DNA of 9,654 bases, from contig DAIEQT010000070.1 in assembly GCA_027347545.1 (NCBI GenBank), forward strand, positions 1-9,654, read 5' to 3'. The position numbers and the translations under genes were made by a program. The notes under the pieces were generated by a model. The model did no database searches and was not told where the DNA came from. It saw only the letters and a list, made by a program, of their open reading frames with translations. Of this stretch, positions 1 through 9,000 are shown piece by piece (the first letter of the stretch is position 1; every line of letters begins with the position of its first letter). Source of the DNA: Ignavibacteria bacterium. Lineage in GTDB: Bacteria > Bacteroidota > Ignavibacteria > Ignavibacteriales > Melioribacteraceae.

Positions 1-36
1 GGTCGTTATTTTCTTCACGTATTTACAATAATTAAG

Positions 37-44
37 AAAGGTGG
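37..44 (+). promoter_or_regulatory. Ribosome binding site of the Rieske gene
   Basis: AAAGGTGG lies 9 bases before the ATG at 54 and is complementary to most of the 16S rRNA 3' end. It fixes the start at the ATG that opens the lipoprotein signal peptide. It also suggests that this organism uses Shine-Dalgarno initiation, which is uncommon in mainstream Bacteroidetes. Confidence 0.7.
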
Positions 45-53
45 AAAAAATAG

Positions 54-482
54 ATGGACCGGAAGGAATTTCTAACGACAGTGGGTAAAGGAAGTGTTGC
101 TGTATGTGCAGCATGCTTATTAGCAAGCTGCGGGTATGATTCTAGCGGTAACCCAACTGCACCGCAAGCTCCACAGGGTGTTGATTTTACCCTAGACTTA
201 ACACAATCTGCTAACCAATCTCTTAGAAATGTAGGTGGTTTCTTAGTGAAAAGCGGAGTAATAGTTGCGCGCATAAGCACTACTGATTTTTCTGCTGTGT
301 CCGCAGCATGTACTCATGAAGGATTTACTTTAGTATACGAACAAGCGGCTGCAAGATTCCATTGTAATAATCACGGTTCCAACTTTTCGAATGATGGAAA
401 AGTGATTAATGGTCCCGCGGCGCAAGCTTTGACCAAGTACAAAACAACTCTCGATGGAAATAATTTAAGAGTATTCAGTTAG
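54..482 (+). CDS. Rieske [2Fe-2S] domain lipoprotein
   Basis: This is a 142-residue protein predicted to be an exported, lipid-anchored electron carrier. Seen in the sequence: residues 1-25 form a signal peptide ending in the lipobox LASC, which makes Cys26 the lipidated residue. A Pro/Ala/Gly-rich linker (about 29-43) is followed by a single Rieske domain. The cluster ligands are C86-T-H88 and C104-N-N-H107, separated by 15 residues, followed by the usual GS-F-DG-VI-GPA continuation and a final L-Y-DG-L-V strand. The extra cysteine that each loop carries in bc1-type Rieske proteins, forming a disulfide, is absent (CTHEGF and CNNHGS). That is the pattern of ferredoxin-like Rieske proteins, and a lower redox potential is inferred. 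The N-terminus DRKEFL resembles a Tat motif, but with RK in place of RR. No cytochrome b or oxygenase partner lies in the window, so the redox partner is unknown. The Rieske assignment is secure; the pathway is not. Confidence 0.92.
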   Translation: MDRKEFLTTVGKGSVAVCAACLLASCGYDSSGNPTAPQAPQGVDFTLDLTQSANQSLRNVGGFLVKSGVIVARISTTDFSAVSAACTHEGFTLVYEQAAARFHCNNHGSNFSNDGKVINGPAAQALTKYKTTLDGNNLRVFS

Positions 483-496
483 AAAAGACTAAAAAT

Positions 497-533
497 ATCT
501 CCCTTTTTCAAGATATGCTTAGGGAAGGGAGAT
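497..533 (+). terminator. Hairpin after the Rieske gene, possible terminator
   Basis: ATCTCCCTT (497-505) pairs perfectly with AAGGGAGAT (525-533), giving a 9-bp stem with a 19-base loop, 14 bases after the stop codon. The 3' flank (TGGTTCCATTATT) has only scattered T residues, so it is not a textbook intrinsic terminator. Its position between two unrelated genes, before a 190-base spacer, favours a transcript-end function. A role in mRNA 3'-end stability would look the same. Confidence 0.4.
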
Positions 534-600
534 TGGTTCCATTATTAAATATGCTTATGATGCAATTAATGACCTCCAGAACGAAAACTCTTTTATTGGC

Positions 601-630
601 TTGACATTATGAGCCTATCTTACATAAATT
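601..630 (+). promoter_or_regulatory. Candidate promoter upstream of porU
   Basis: A perfect -35-like TTGACA (601-606) is followed by weak -10 candidates: CATAAA at 623-628 with 16-base spacing, or TAAATT at 625-630 with 18-base spacing, each matching TATAAT at 4 of 6. The stretch TAAATTTTG (625-633) also resembles the Bacteroidetes TAnnTTTG -7 element with one extra base. If real, it would give a leader of roughly 90 bases before the porU ATG. The rest of the 483-725 spacer is A+T-rich and shows no gene I can support. Confidence 0.25.
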
Positions 631-725
631 TTGCTTAGAAATTTGGAGAAATAGTATAGAGAATTTGTTTACCGCTTTTGAAATTCACTTTTTTGGAAAA
701 GTTTTTTAAATAACTCTAAAGCGTT

Positions 726-3700
726 ATGAAAACCAAATTCTCAATAATGTTTCTCTTTTTTGTTTTAAATCTTGCATTTCAAGCTCAAGATTTAAAAGTA
801 CTATCCTCAGAAGCCGGATCAATCATTCTTGAGTACCGCCCAATCATTAAAGATACTGTCAATGTTAGTCACAATGGTTCAACTTTTGTTAGGCTTGATA
901 TTCCAGGCACCAGCAACGAAAATGGGTGGAAAGCCGGCTTGCCTCAACTGCTTGTAAAACAGCTAAACATTGGTGTACAGACGGAAACCGGGAACACTAT
1001 TCAGGTTATATCAACTAGCTTTACAACACTTACCGGGCGTTACATTCCAAATCCTACTTTGATTAAGGACAGTACCGGCAATCAGTTTGTATACAACATC
1101 ATTCCCGATTACTACAAATCAACCGAAACAGAACTGGTAACATTTGGCGATTTTGGTTTGGTGAGAAATCTTCCGGTTCAGTCAATTAAAGTTTACCCTG
1201 TGCAGTTTGATGCTTCTTCCAACCAAATAAAAATTTACAACAAAATTGTTTTTAGGATTAATATTGCTTCCTCTTCTTCAAATAAAACAATTGTAAATGA
1301 TGAAACTCTTAGCTCGTTAATTGTTAATTGGCAAATTGCTAAGAATTGGGGAGTACCGCAGCAGAGTCGTTTACAGAAAGTTTCAAACTCAGTTTTAGCT
1401 GACGGCACCTGGTTCCGCTTCGAAACTAACGAAGAGGGCATCTACAAGATTGATAGAACTTTTCTTCAAAATTTGGGTGTAGATGTAAACGCTCTTGATC
1501 CCAAGACAATAAAAATATACGGTTACGGCGGCGCGCCTCTTCCTGAAGATTTAAGCAAAACCAACAATAAGGGATTGATTGAAAACGCAATCAAAATTAT
1601 TGGTGAAGAAGACGGTAAGTTTGATGCCGCTGATTATGTTTTGTTCTATGCAAGACCAACTGATTTTTGGGGATACAACAAAGATTATAGAACGTTGATG
1701 CGCACTAAGAATTATTATTCCAAGAAAAATTATTACTGGCTGACTTTCGGAGGAACAACCGGAAAGCGTATTGCGGACAAGGCTTCTCTAAACATTAGTA
1801 ATGCGGCCCCTCAAACATTTACCCGCGCATTTAAATCTTATGAAAAAGACAGCTTAAATATTGGTGAATCCGGCAGAGAATATTTTGGCGAACAATTAGA
1901 TGTTAACCTAAAGAGCCGCACATTTATCAATTCTTTAAATGGATGGGTGATCAATACTCCAATCAGCTACACAGTTAGAGTTGCACATACATCAACTTCT
2001 ATAACCAAGTATAAAATTGAAGAAAGCGGCGGCCAGATATATTCTGCTTCAATTTGGCCAATTGATTCTCACTATGATTATGGTGTTCAAGATTTTGCAC
2101 AAGCTGTTTATAGAGGCGGATTAACTGATGAAAGAAGTGTTCTAAAAATATCTTTGGTAGAACCAACCGCCAGCACAAAGTTGTATTTAGATTATATAGA
2201 AATTAGCTATAATAAATATTTACGTGCTTTTAGCGACAACCTGACAATCTTTTCGAAAGATACTACAGCTTTTCTAGATTATACCTTAACAAACTTCTCT
2301 AACAGTGCAATTCAAATATTTGATGTTACAGATTTTTCCAATGTTAAGTTAATTTCAAACTCGGTTATCAGTGGTGGGCAAGCACGCTTCCAAGCCTCTG
2401 AAACCAAAGGCAACGTAAGTAAATATTATGCACTTACTTCTAGTGCATACAAAGCACCAACGAATGCAGTAAAGGTAGAAAATTCTAATATACGCGGCAC
2501 AATTGGGGGCAGTGAACTTATAGTAATCGCTCCCAAAGAATTGAAAACGCAAGCTGAGAGGTACATCAAATACCGGGCAACCGATTCTCCTAACAAGATG
2601 AGTGCGCAAGCGTTCTATGTTGATGAAATATTTAATGAATTCTCGGGCGGTGTTTTTGATCCTATGGCAGTACGCGACTTTATTAAATTTGCCTATGATA
2701 ACTGGCAGCAAAAGCCGGCTTATGTTTTGCTTTTTGGAGACGGTACTTATGATTATATGAACACGATGAAGAATAATATTAATCTTGTACCTACATATCA
2801 AACACAAGAATCATTAAGCCAAATAAGTGCCTATACTTCGGATGATTATTTTGTTCGTGTTTCCGGTATAGATTTGAAATCCGATTTGGCAATCGGTCGA
2901 ATTTGTGTCCAATCTGCTAAAGAAGCAGACATCGCGATTGACAAGATCATTAGTTATGAGACAGTACAGAGTAAAGGAGATTGGAGAAATTCAGTTACAT
3001 TAGTTGCAGACGATGGTCCCGCCGGTATTGGCAACGATGATGGAAGTCTACATACTTCGCAGTCGGAAAACTTATCAAACGAAATATTGCCTAAATATTT
3101 ATTCCAGGATAAAATTTATTTGGTAGCTTATCCCACAATGTATGTTGGAAATGGCAGAAGAAAACCTGATGTAAACAAAGCCATTTTGAATTCTATTAAC
3201 GGCGGCACTTTGATACTTAATTATATTGGTCACGGCAGTCCGGAACTTTGGGCTCACGAAAATGTATTTGAAAAGACTACCTCGATTCCTCAATTAAAAA
3301 ACCCAAATTATTTTTTCTTAACTGCTGCTACTTGCGATTTTGGTAAGTATGATGATCCTGTTGAACAGAGCTCCACAGAAACAATGATGAATATGAAAGA
3401 TGCCGGATCAATATTAACTTTTACTGCATCCAGGATAGTATTTTCGCAGTACAATGCTACGCTGAACGACTCTCTTTATACAAATCTATTCCGGATAAGA
3501 GACGCAAATAATCTACCACTTAGAGTTGGTAAAGCGTATTTCCTAACCAAGCAGTACATGGTTGAACGGGAAAATGATGAAAAGTTTCATTTATTTGGTG
3601 ACCCAACTATAAGACTTAATTTGCCGGTTTTACCGGTATCAATCGATTCTGTAAATGGGAAAGGAACATCATCTCAGATTCAAATTAGTGCTTTGAGTAA

Positions 3701-4688
3701 TGTTAAAATAAAAGGAAGTGTACGCAACGAAGAGGGAAAGGTTAATCCACTAAATGGAGAAGTTGTTCTCACCGTTTACGATTCCGAAAGAAGTGTTTTC
3801 TTTAAAGAAATGGAATACTCAGTTAAACAACAAGGCGGTTTAATTTTTAAAGGCAGAGCTACGGTAAGCAATGGTCGGTTTGAAACTGAGTTTGTAGTGC
3901 CAAAAGATATTGCTTATGAAAACAAGAACGGAAAGATTGTTGCCTATGTTTCGAGTTCAACAACTGATGGGGTTGGGTACTCGGGTAATATTGTTGTTGG
4001 CGGTACTAACCAGAACCAGCCAAATGATAATAAAGGTCCGGAAATTGAAATCTTTTTTGACGACACAAACTTTGAGAGTTCTTATTTAGTAAACCCTAGC
4101 TTTACTTTGATTGCAAAACTGAAAGACCAAACCGGCTTAAATACAACCGGTACCGGAATTGGGCATAAGCTGGAAGCTGTTCTGAATGATGATGCTGCAA
4201 ACACTTACGATCTCACAAATAATTTTGTCGGCGATTTAAACTCCGGCGGTAAATCCGGCTTGGCGAAATATACTTTTAACTCTATGCCGCAAGGCGATTA
4301 CAAAATAAAAGTGAAAGCTTGGGATGTTTTTAATAATTTTTCGTTCCAGGAAGCGGCGTTTACGGTTGTATCAGCAGATAAAGGAATTGTAATCCGGGAT
4401 GTTGTTAATTATCCTAATCCAATGACTTCGAATACAACTTTTACGTTTCAGCATAATTATAGTTCTGCATTCAACACTAAAATAAAAATTTATACCATTG
4501 CCGGAAGATTGATTAAAACAATTGAAGAAAATGATTTGCTCGAAAAATTTGTGAAGATTGATTGGGACGGACGTGACGAAGATGGGAACCAAATTGCAAA
4601 CGGAACTTATCTTTACAAGTTAATTGTGGAATCCGCTGATGGAAGTTTCAAAGACAATATTCTAGGTAAACTAGCTGTAATCAAATAA
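726..4688 (+). CDS. porU: Type IX secretion system sortase PorU (C25 cysteine peptidase)
   Basis: This protein of 1320 residues is a PorU-type sortase. In Porphyromonas gingivalis PorU is a surface cysteine peptidase that removes the C-terminal sorting domain of T9SS substrates and attaches them to the anchoring lipopolysaccharide. Seen here: a signal peptide (about 1-20, FQA before Q21); a beta-rich N-terminal half with PorU-like signatures GYGGAPLPEDL (266-276) and EEDGKFDAADY (294-304); and a C25 peptidase domain (about 598-965) with FGDGTYDY (670-677), catalytic His836 in GHG and catalytic Cys870 in ATCDFG. The 34-residue His-to-Cys spacing is close to that of gingipains. After the peptidase come beta-sandwich segments with GIGH (1144-1147) and KAWDVFNN (1197-1204), then a type A sorting domain (about 1223-1320) starting NYPNP and ending LAVIK. 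It is somewhat longer than P. gingivalis PorU. The ATG at 726 opens the signal peptide but has no clear Shine-Dalgarno sequence. porV next door supports the call. Confidence 0.93.
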   Translation: MKTKFSIMFLFFVLNLAFQAQDLKVLSSEAGSIILEYRPIIKDTVNVSHNGSTFVRLDIPGTSNENGWKAGLPQLLVKQLNIGVQTETGNTIQVISTSFTTLTGRYIPNPTLIKDSTGNQFVYNIIPDYYKSTETELVTFGDFGLVRNLPVQSIKVYPVQFDASSNQIKIYNKIVFRINIASSSSNKTIVNDETLSSLIVNWQIAKNWGVPQQSRLQKVSNSVLADGTWFRFETNEEGIYKIDRTFLQNLGVDVNALDPKTIKIYGYGGAPLPEDLSKTNNKGLIENAIKIIGEEDGKFDAADYVLFYARPTDFWGYNKDYRTLMRTKNYYSKKNYYWLTFGGTTGKRIADKASLNISNAAPQTFTRAFKSYEKDSLNIGESGREYFGEQLDVNLKSRTFINSLNGWVINTPISYTVRVAHTSTSITKYKIEESGGQIYSASIWPIDSHYDYGVQDFAQAVYRGGLTDERSVLKISLVEPTASTKLYLDYIEISYNKYLRAFSDNLTIFSKDTTAFLDYTLTNFSNSAIQIFDVTDFSNVKLISNSVISGGQARFQASETKGNVSKYYALTSSAYKAPTNAVKVENSNIRGTIGGSELIVIAPKELKTQAERYIKYRATDSPNKMSAQAFYVDEIFNEFSGGVFDPMAVRDFIKFAYDNWQQKPAYVLLFGDGTYDYMNTMKNNINLVPTYQTQESLSQISAYTSDDYFVRVSGIDLKSDLAIGRICVQSAKEADIAIDKIISYETVQSKGDWRNSVTLVADDGPAGIGNDDGSLHTSQSENLSNEILPKYLFQDKIYLVAYPTMYVGNGRRKPDVNKAILNSINGGTLILNYIGHGSPELWAHENVFEKTTSIPQLKNPNYFFLTAATCDFGKYDDPVEQSSTETMMNMKDAGSILTFTASRIVFSQYNATLNDSLYTNLFRIRDANNLPLRVGKAYFLTKQYMVERENDEKFHLFGDPTIRLNLPVLPVSIDSVNGKGTSSQIQISALSNVKIKGSVRNEEGKVNPLNGEVVLTVYDSERSVFFKEMEYSVKQQGGLIFKGRATVSNGRFETEFVVPKDIAYENKNGKIVAYVSSSTTDGVGYSGNIVVGGTNQNQPNDNKGPEIEIFFDDTNFESSYLVNPSFTLIAKLKDQTGLNTTGTGIGHKLEAVLNDDAANTYDLTNNFVGDLNSGGKSGLAKYTFNSMPQGDYKIKVKAWDVFNNFSFQEAAFTVVSADKGIVIRDVVNYPNPMTSNTTFTFQHNYSSAFNTKIKIYTIAGRLIKTIEENDLLEKFVKIDWDGRDEDGNQIANGTYLYKLIVESADGSFKDNILGKLAVIK

Positions 4689-4691
4689 GGT

Positions 4692-4805
4692 TTGTCATTC
4701 TGATCCCGCCAAAAGCGGGGAATGCCGAAGGCATCCCTTCGGGAGAATCTCAGTGAAATTTAGATTGAGACGTTTCGTCCCAAAGAAAGGGACTCAACAT
4801 GACAA
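4692..4805. repeat. Palindromic intergenic repeat element between porU and porV
   Basis: The ends are near-perfect inverted repeats: TTGTCATTCTGA (4692-4703) against TCAACATGACAA (4794-4805), matching at 10 of 12 positions. Inside are four short hairpins in a row: CCCGC/GCGGG (4705-4709 with 4715-4719), ATGCC/GGCAT (4722-4726 with 4730-4734), TCCC/GGGA around a TTC loop (4734-4744), and GTCCC/GGGAC (4777-4781 with 4789-4793). This is the form of a REP- or MITE-like dispersed element. The GTCATTCTGA end resembles, from memory, repeats common between genes in Ignavibacteria and related genomes. It encodes nothing. In the RNA the folds could stabilise the porU 3' end or reduce read-through into porV. 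No T run follows the last stem, so a simple intrinsic terminator is unlikely. Confidence 0.7.
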
Positions 4806-4833
4806 GTAATAAATAAAAATGACATTAATCCTT

Positions 4834-4838
4834 GGAGG
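4834..4838 (+). promoter_or_regulatory. Strong ribosome binding site of porV
   Basis: GGAGG sits 9 bases before the ATG at 4848, just outside the repeat element. It is a much stronger site than anything before porU, so PorV may be translated at a higher rate than PorU, fitting a shuttle needed in excess over its sortase (inference). Confidence 0.8.
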
Positions 4839-4847
4839 AACAAATAA

Positions 4848-6056
4848 ATGAAAAGAATCTCGATGCTGATGATTGTATGTGCAATGTTTTTCTCAGCAAA
4901 TATTATTAAGGCTCAGGGTGAAGCCGCTGTACCGTTTCTAATTCTAGCGCCGGATTCTCGCGCCGGCGGACTTGGAGAATCCGGAGTTGGCTTGGCTGAT
5001 AATTCGGCTGCTATATTTTGGAACCCGGCTGGTATTGCATTCTTAACCGGTTCGGAAGTTAGCATTACACATAGTAACTGGCTGCCGCAATTCAACTTAG
5101 ATATTTTTTATGACTATGCAACTTACCGTCAATATATTGAAGATATAAGCGGAAGTGTAACAGCAAGCGTAACCTATATGAACTATGGCGAATTTGTCCG
5201 CACGCTTTCAAACTCGCCGGACCCGGTTGGAAAATTTCGTTCGTTCGATGCCGCTCTTACTCTTGGCTATTCTACTAAGCTAAGTAACGATTGGGGCTTG
5301 GGCTTCAACTTTAGACTTATACACAGCCGCCTGGCGGATAAACCAACAGAACAAGAACAAGGCTCCGGAGTTGCTACTTCCGTTAGCTTCGACGTTGCCG
5401 CTATGTGGAGACCGCAAAATTTTGAACTTCCACTCATTGGTGATTTAGGTAATAAATTTAGTTTTGGTGCAAACCTCAGCAATCTTGGTCCCAAAATTTA
5501 TTACATAGATCAAGCTCAGGCTGATCCAATCCCAACAAACTTCCGTTTTGGTTTTGCTGTTAGACCATTTGAAGATGAATACAACTCTCTTACATGGACT
5601 TTGGATTTCAGCAAATTGTTAGTTGATAAAGGTAAGACAAACATTAAAGATGGAATTACCGGAGAAGATACATCTACAGTAATCTCAACAACAAAAAGAA
5701 AAGATTGGTATCAAGCAATCTTCTCTGCTTGGGGAGATCAATCATTAGGTGAAGAGCTAAGAGATATTGTTACATCAACAGGATTAGAATACTGGTACGG
5801 CAACATGAAAGAAGGTTTTATGTTTGCTCTTAGAGCCGGTTTATTCTATGAGGACCCCGCTTTTGGTAACAGAAAATTTATGACTCTCGGCGCTGGCATT
5901 CGTTACGACTTGTACGGATTTGATTTCAGTTACATTACTACAGATGTATTTAAGGGAAGCGAGAATCATCCCCTTTCCAACACACTTCGCTTTACACTTT
6001 CGATGAACTGGGGCACTAAGAGCGAATCTACTTTAGGATTTCCAAGAGGCATTTAA
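4848..6056 (+). CDS. porV: Type IX secretion system outer-membrane shuttle PorV (LptO)
   Basis: This protein of 402 residues belongs to the PorV/LptO family of FadL-like outer-membrane beta-barrels. In studied T9SS systems PorV collects substrates by their C-terminal domain at the outer-membrane translocon and delivers them to PorU for cleavage and anchoring. Seen here: a signal peptide (about 1-22, cleavage before Q23); then the family's N-terminal signature with PDSRAGGLGESGVGLAD (35-51) and AAIFWNPAG (54-62), as in FadL-like proteins where the NPAG turn follows the hatch region. The rest alternates polar and aromatic residues as barrel strands do, ending with the strand LRFTLSMNWG and a short tail of about a dozen residues. 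The length is close to the roughly 390 residues of P. gingivalis PorV. It follows porU, as in P. gingivalis, and lies 5 bases before the M6-like gene. Confidence 0.92.
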   Translation: MKRISMLMIVCAMFFSANIIKAQGEAAVPFLILAPDSRAGGLGESGVGLADNSAAIFWNPAGIAFLTGSEVSITHSNWLPQFNLDIFYDYATYRQYIEDISGSVTASVTYMNYGEFVRTLSNSPDPVGKFRSFDAALTLGYSTKLSNDWGLGFNFRLIHSRLADKPTEQEQGSGVATSVSFDVAAMWRPQNFELPLIGDLGNKFSFGANLSNLGPKIYYIDQAQADPIPTNFRFGFAVRPFEDEYNSLTWTLDFSKLLVDKGKTNIKDGITGEDTSTVISTTKRKDWYQAIFSAWGDQSLGEELRDIVTSTGLEYWYGNMKEGFMFALRAGLFYEDPAFGNRKFMTLGAGIRYDLYGFDFSYITTDVFKGSENHPLSNTLRFTLSMNWGTKSESTLGFPRGI

Positions 6057-6061
6057 CCTAA

Positions 6062-9000
6062 ATGAAAAACTTAGTTGGGTTTCTAATATTGATACTAGGA
6101 TTGGGCAGCATTACTGCCCAATCTTATAATAAGCGCTTTGCTGTTCCGCAAAATCAATTGCAAAGTATTTCATCTTCGGATACGCTCAAGATTTTAGCCG
6201 TTATGGTTGATTTTCAGGAAGATAAGTATGATGCGACAATTGGAACGGGAAAATTTGGTTCTCACTATTCCAAAGTTTATGGCGACACAATTCTCGATCC
6301 GCTTCCTCATAATGATGAATATTTTGCAGATCATCTTTTGTTCGCGAAGAATTACTTTAAGAAAGTTTCCGGCGGGAAACTGAATTTAGCTTACAAAGTT
6401 TTGCCGGAAGTGATTACTGTCTCTAAAACAATGCGCGAGTATGTGCCTCAATACAAATCCACGGACTTATCTCCGCTTGGCAAATTTTCTGAAGAGGTTT
6501 GGAAACTTGCAGATCAGAAATTTTCCAACGTGAAGTTTTCTGATTATGACTTGTTTGTAATCTTCCACGCCGGAGTTAGCAGCGGCTTGGATTTAGGAAC
6601 CTTTTCGATTGACAGAAATATGCCTTCGCTTTACTTAAGCACTTCTTCACTTAAAAATATTTTTGGAACATCGTTCACCGGCTTTGCAACAAAAAGCGGC
6701 CCAATTAAGAATAGTTTGATTTTGCCCGAAACAGAATCGCGTGAGCAAACTTATATTGATAACTCTGTTGGCTTGCTTCAGATTACAATCAACGGTGCAC
6801 TTGTCTCAAACATCGGCAGCCATCTTGGTTTGCCCGATTTGTTTGATACGGAAACTGGTAAAAGTGCAATTGGCAGATTCGGTTTGATGGATGGACAAGC
6901 TATTGTAGCTAATAATGGAATGTTTCCGCCGGAGCCATCTCCTTGGGAGAAAATGTATTTAGGTTGGGAAGAGCCTAAAGAAATTTCTTTAGCTGGAGGA
7001 AGAATTAATGTATCTGCAAGAGAAACGGCTTTAGCAGCAGATTCAACACTCTTAAAGATCCCACTCAGCTCAAAAGAATATTTTTTAGTTGAAAACCGCC
7101 AGCAAGATGCTAAGAAAGATGATTTAATACTTACTGTAAAAAAGGATACGATTAATAAAGTAACGAAGGAGAAGGATACCTTTATTTACAAAAAGACAAT
7201 TCAAAAAGACACAAGCGGACTTTTCAATTTTCAGCCCACTGATATAAAAGGCGGAGTTGTTATAGATGTTTATGAATTTGATGCGGCGGTTCCCGGAGAT
7301 GGAATTGTTATTTGGCATATTGATGAAAACGTAATTAATTCAACAATTGCGGAAAATAAAATCAACGCAGATTTAAACAAGAAGGGCGTTGATGTTGAAG
7401 AAGCCGACGGCATACAAGATATTGGTGAAACTTTTTCTTCCGTATTTGGTTCATTCATTGGAGAGGGAACAAAGGAAGATTTTTGGTTCAAAGGAAACAA
7501 AGCAAAATTTTACAAGAATACTTTCTCACCGACTAGTAAGCCGAATACAAATTCTAATTTAGGCGGCAACAGTTTAATTACAATTGATTCTTTTTCCGAA
7601 CTTAGCAATAAGATGAGTTTTAATGTTAAATACCAAAGTGGAAGCTTGAGTTTATTGAATAGGAATACACTTGCTCAGCTAAATTCTCCCAGCTCATTTG
7701 TGTTTCATAAAAGTGGTTCAGTAGGGATAGTAGAACATAACTATGTTTCTGTCAAAGATAAATCTGATTTGCTGACTTATGATGTTGATAGTGGCTTTAT
7801 AAGCAGAATTTTTAACTTCTCTGATTTTGATTTGGCAGTCGGGCATCATACCGAAATTAATATTACAACTGTTATTGGTGTAAAGGATAAAGCTTTATCT
7901 TCAGCATACGTTGGTTATATCTGGCAAAGAATTGTTAGCTTGCCTTCAACTGCATCCACAGGAGCTGTTCTGCAAACTGTAGGCGGTAATACTGCTAATA
8001 TTTTTGTAGGTGCTGTAGATGGAAGTGTAATGTCTGTGGACTATAGGTATTTACTTGGATACCCTGTCACTGATCCAATCAAAACGCAAAAAGTGATAAA
8101 CGAACCAATAAAACAAATAGTTGTCAACCAGAATAAGATTGCTGTAATCAGCGCAACTCACTTTATAGATACCGATGGAAATATAATCTCAATTCCAGAT
8201 TCAAGTAGAATGTTAGCAGTAATTCAAAATTCTAACGGAAAATTGACAAACATAATTCTTTCCGAAAGGAATACTTTCTATGTAGTTGAAGATGGTAAAA
8301 TTTCAAATACCTTCACGGTAAGGACATCCAACAAAATAAGCGGTTTTTCATTGGTTGATTTTAAGAGTAGTGGTTATTCTAATATTCTTATTGCTGACGG
8401 CAAGTACATAAAGGCTTATTCACTAAATGGAGTTCTTGAAGATAACTTCCCGCTGAATTCGCCGGATGAAAGCGAATTTATTTCAGCGCCCATTAGCGCT
8501 GACATTAACTATGACGGATATGTTGATTTAATAGCAACTGCTTCTAACGGAAATGTTTATTGCTTTGATGGCAAAACAAAAAACGCAATTAGATTTTCAA
8601 CATCCTTTGGTGGAAAAACCAATTTGACTCCTTTGTTAGTTAATTATGATACCAAACTGGTTGTCACCGATACAAAAAACATTGCCGCTTTAATTGGAAT
8701 GGACAGTAATAAGCTATTAAGTGTTTATTCAATCTCTTCTGATTCCTTGAAGAATTCTTGGTCGGCAAAAAATGTGAACTTTACCAACAATAATTTGTTG
8801 ATCTCGTCTGTTAAGTTTGAGCCAAGTACAGATTTCTTCCCGACAACAAAAGCATACAGCTGGCCAAATCCGGTTTACGGAAGTTCAACTAAGATTCGTT
8901 ACTACGTTTCGGAAAACTCTACTGCAACCGTAAAGATTTTCGATCTCTCCGGCGCGCTTGTAACATCACTTAGCGGAAATGCTATTGGCGGAATGGATAA

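Noticed and set aside
24..29. TACAAT as a -10 box for the Rieske gene
   Set aside because: It matches TATAAT at 5 of 6, but the window begins too close for a -35 to be judged, and positions 1-6 (GGTCGT) do not fit one.
513..557. Direct repeat ATATGCTTA at 513-521 and 549-557
   Set aside because: Only two 9-base copies in A+T-rich spacer DNA; not distinguishable from chance.
515..604. 29-codon reading frame starting inside the hairpin after the Rieske gene
   Set aside because: It has no ribosome binding site, no recognisable motif, and overlaps a probable terminator stem.
688..707. CTTTT-TTGG-AAAAG hairpin followed by six T residues, shaped like an intrinsic terminator
   Set aside because: The stem is 5 bp with a single G-C pair and lies 18 bases before the porU ATG, where a terminator makes little sense. 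A chance product of A+T-rich DNA is likelier.
2355..2807. 150-codon reading frame on the minus strand inside porU, the longest of several antisense frames
   Set aside because: It lies wholly within the peptidase domain of porU, has Cys/Arg/Ile-rich sequence without domain character, and is an antisense shadow.
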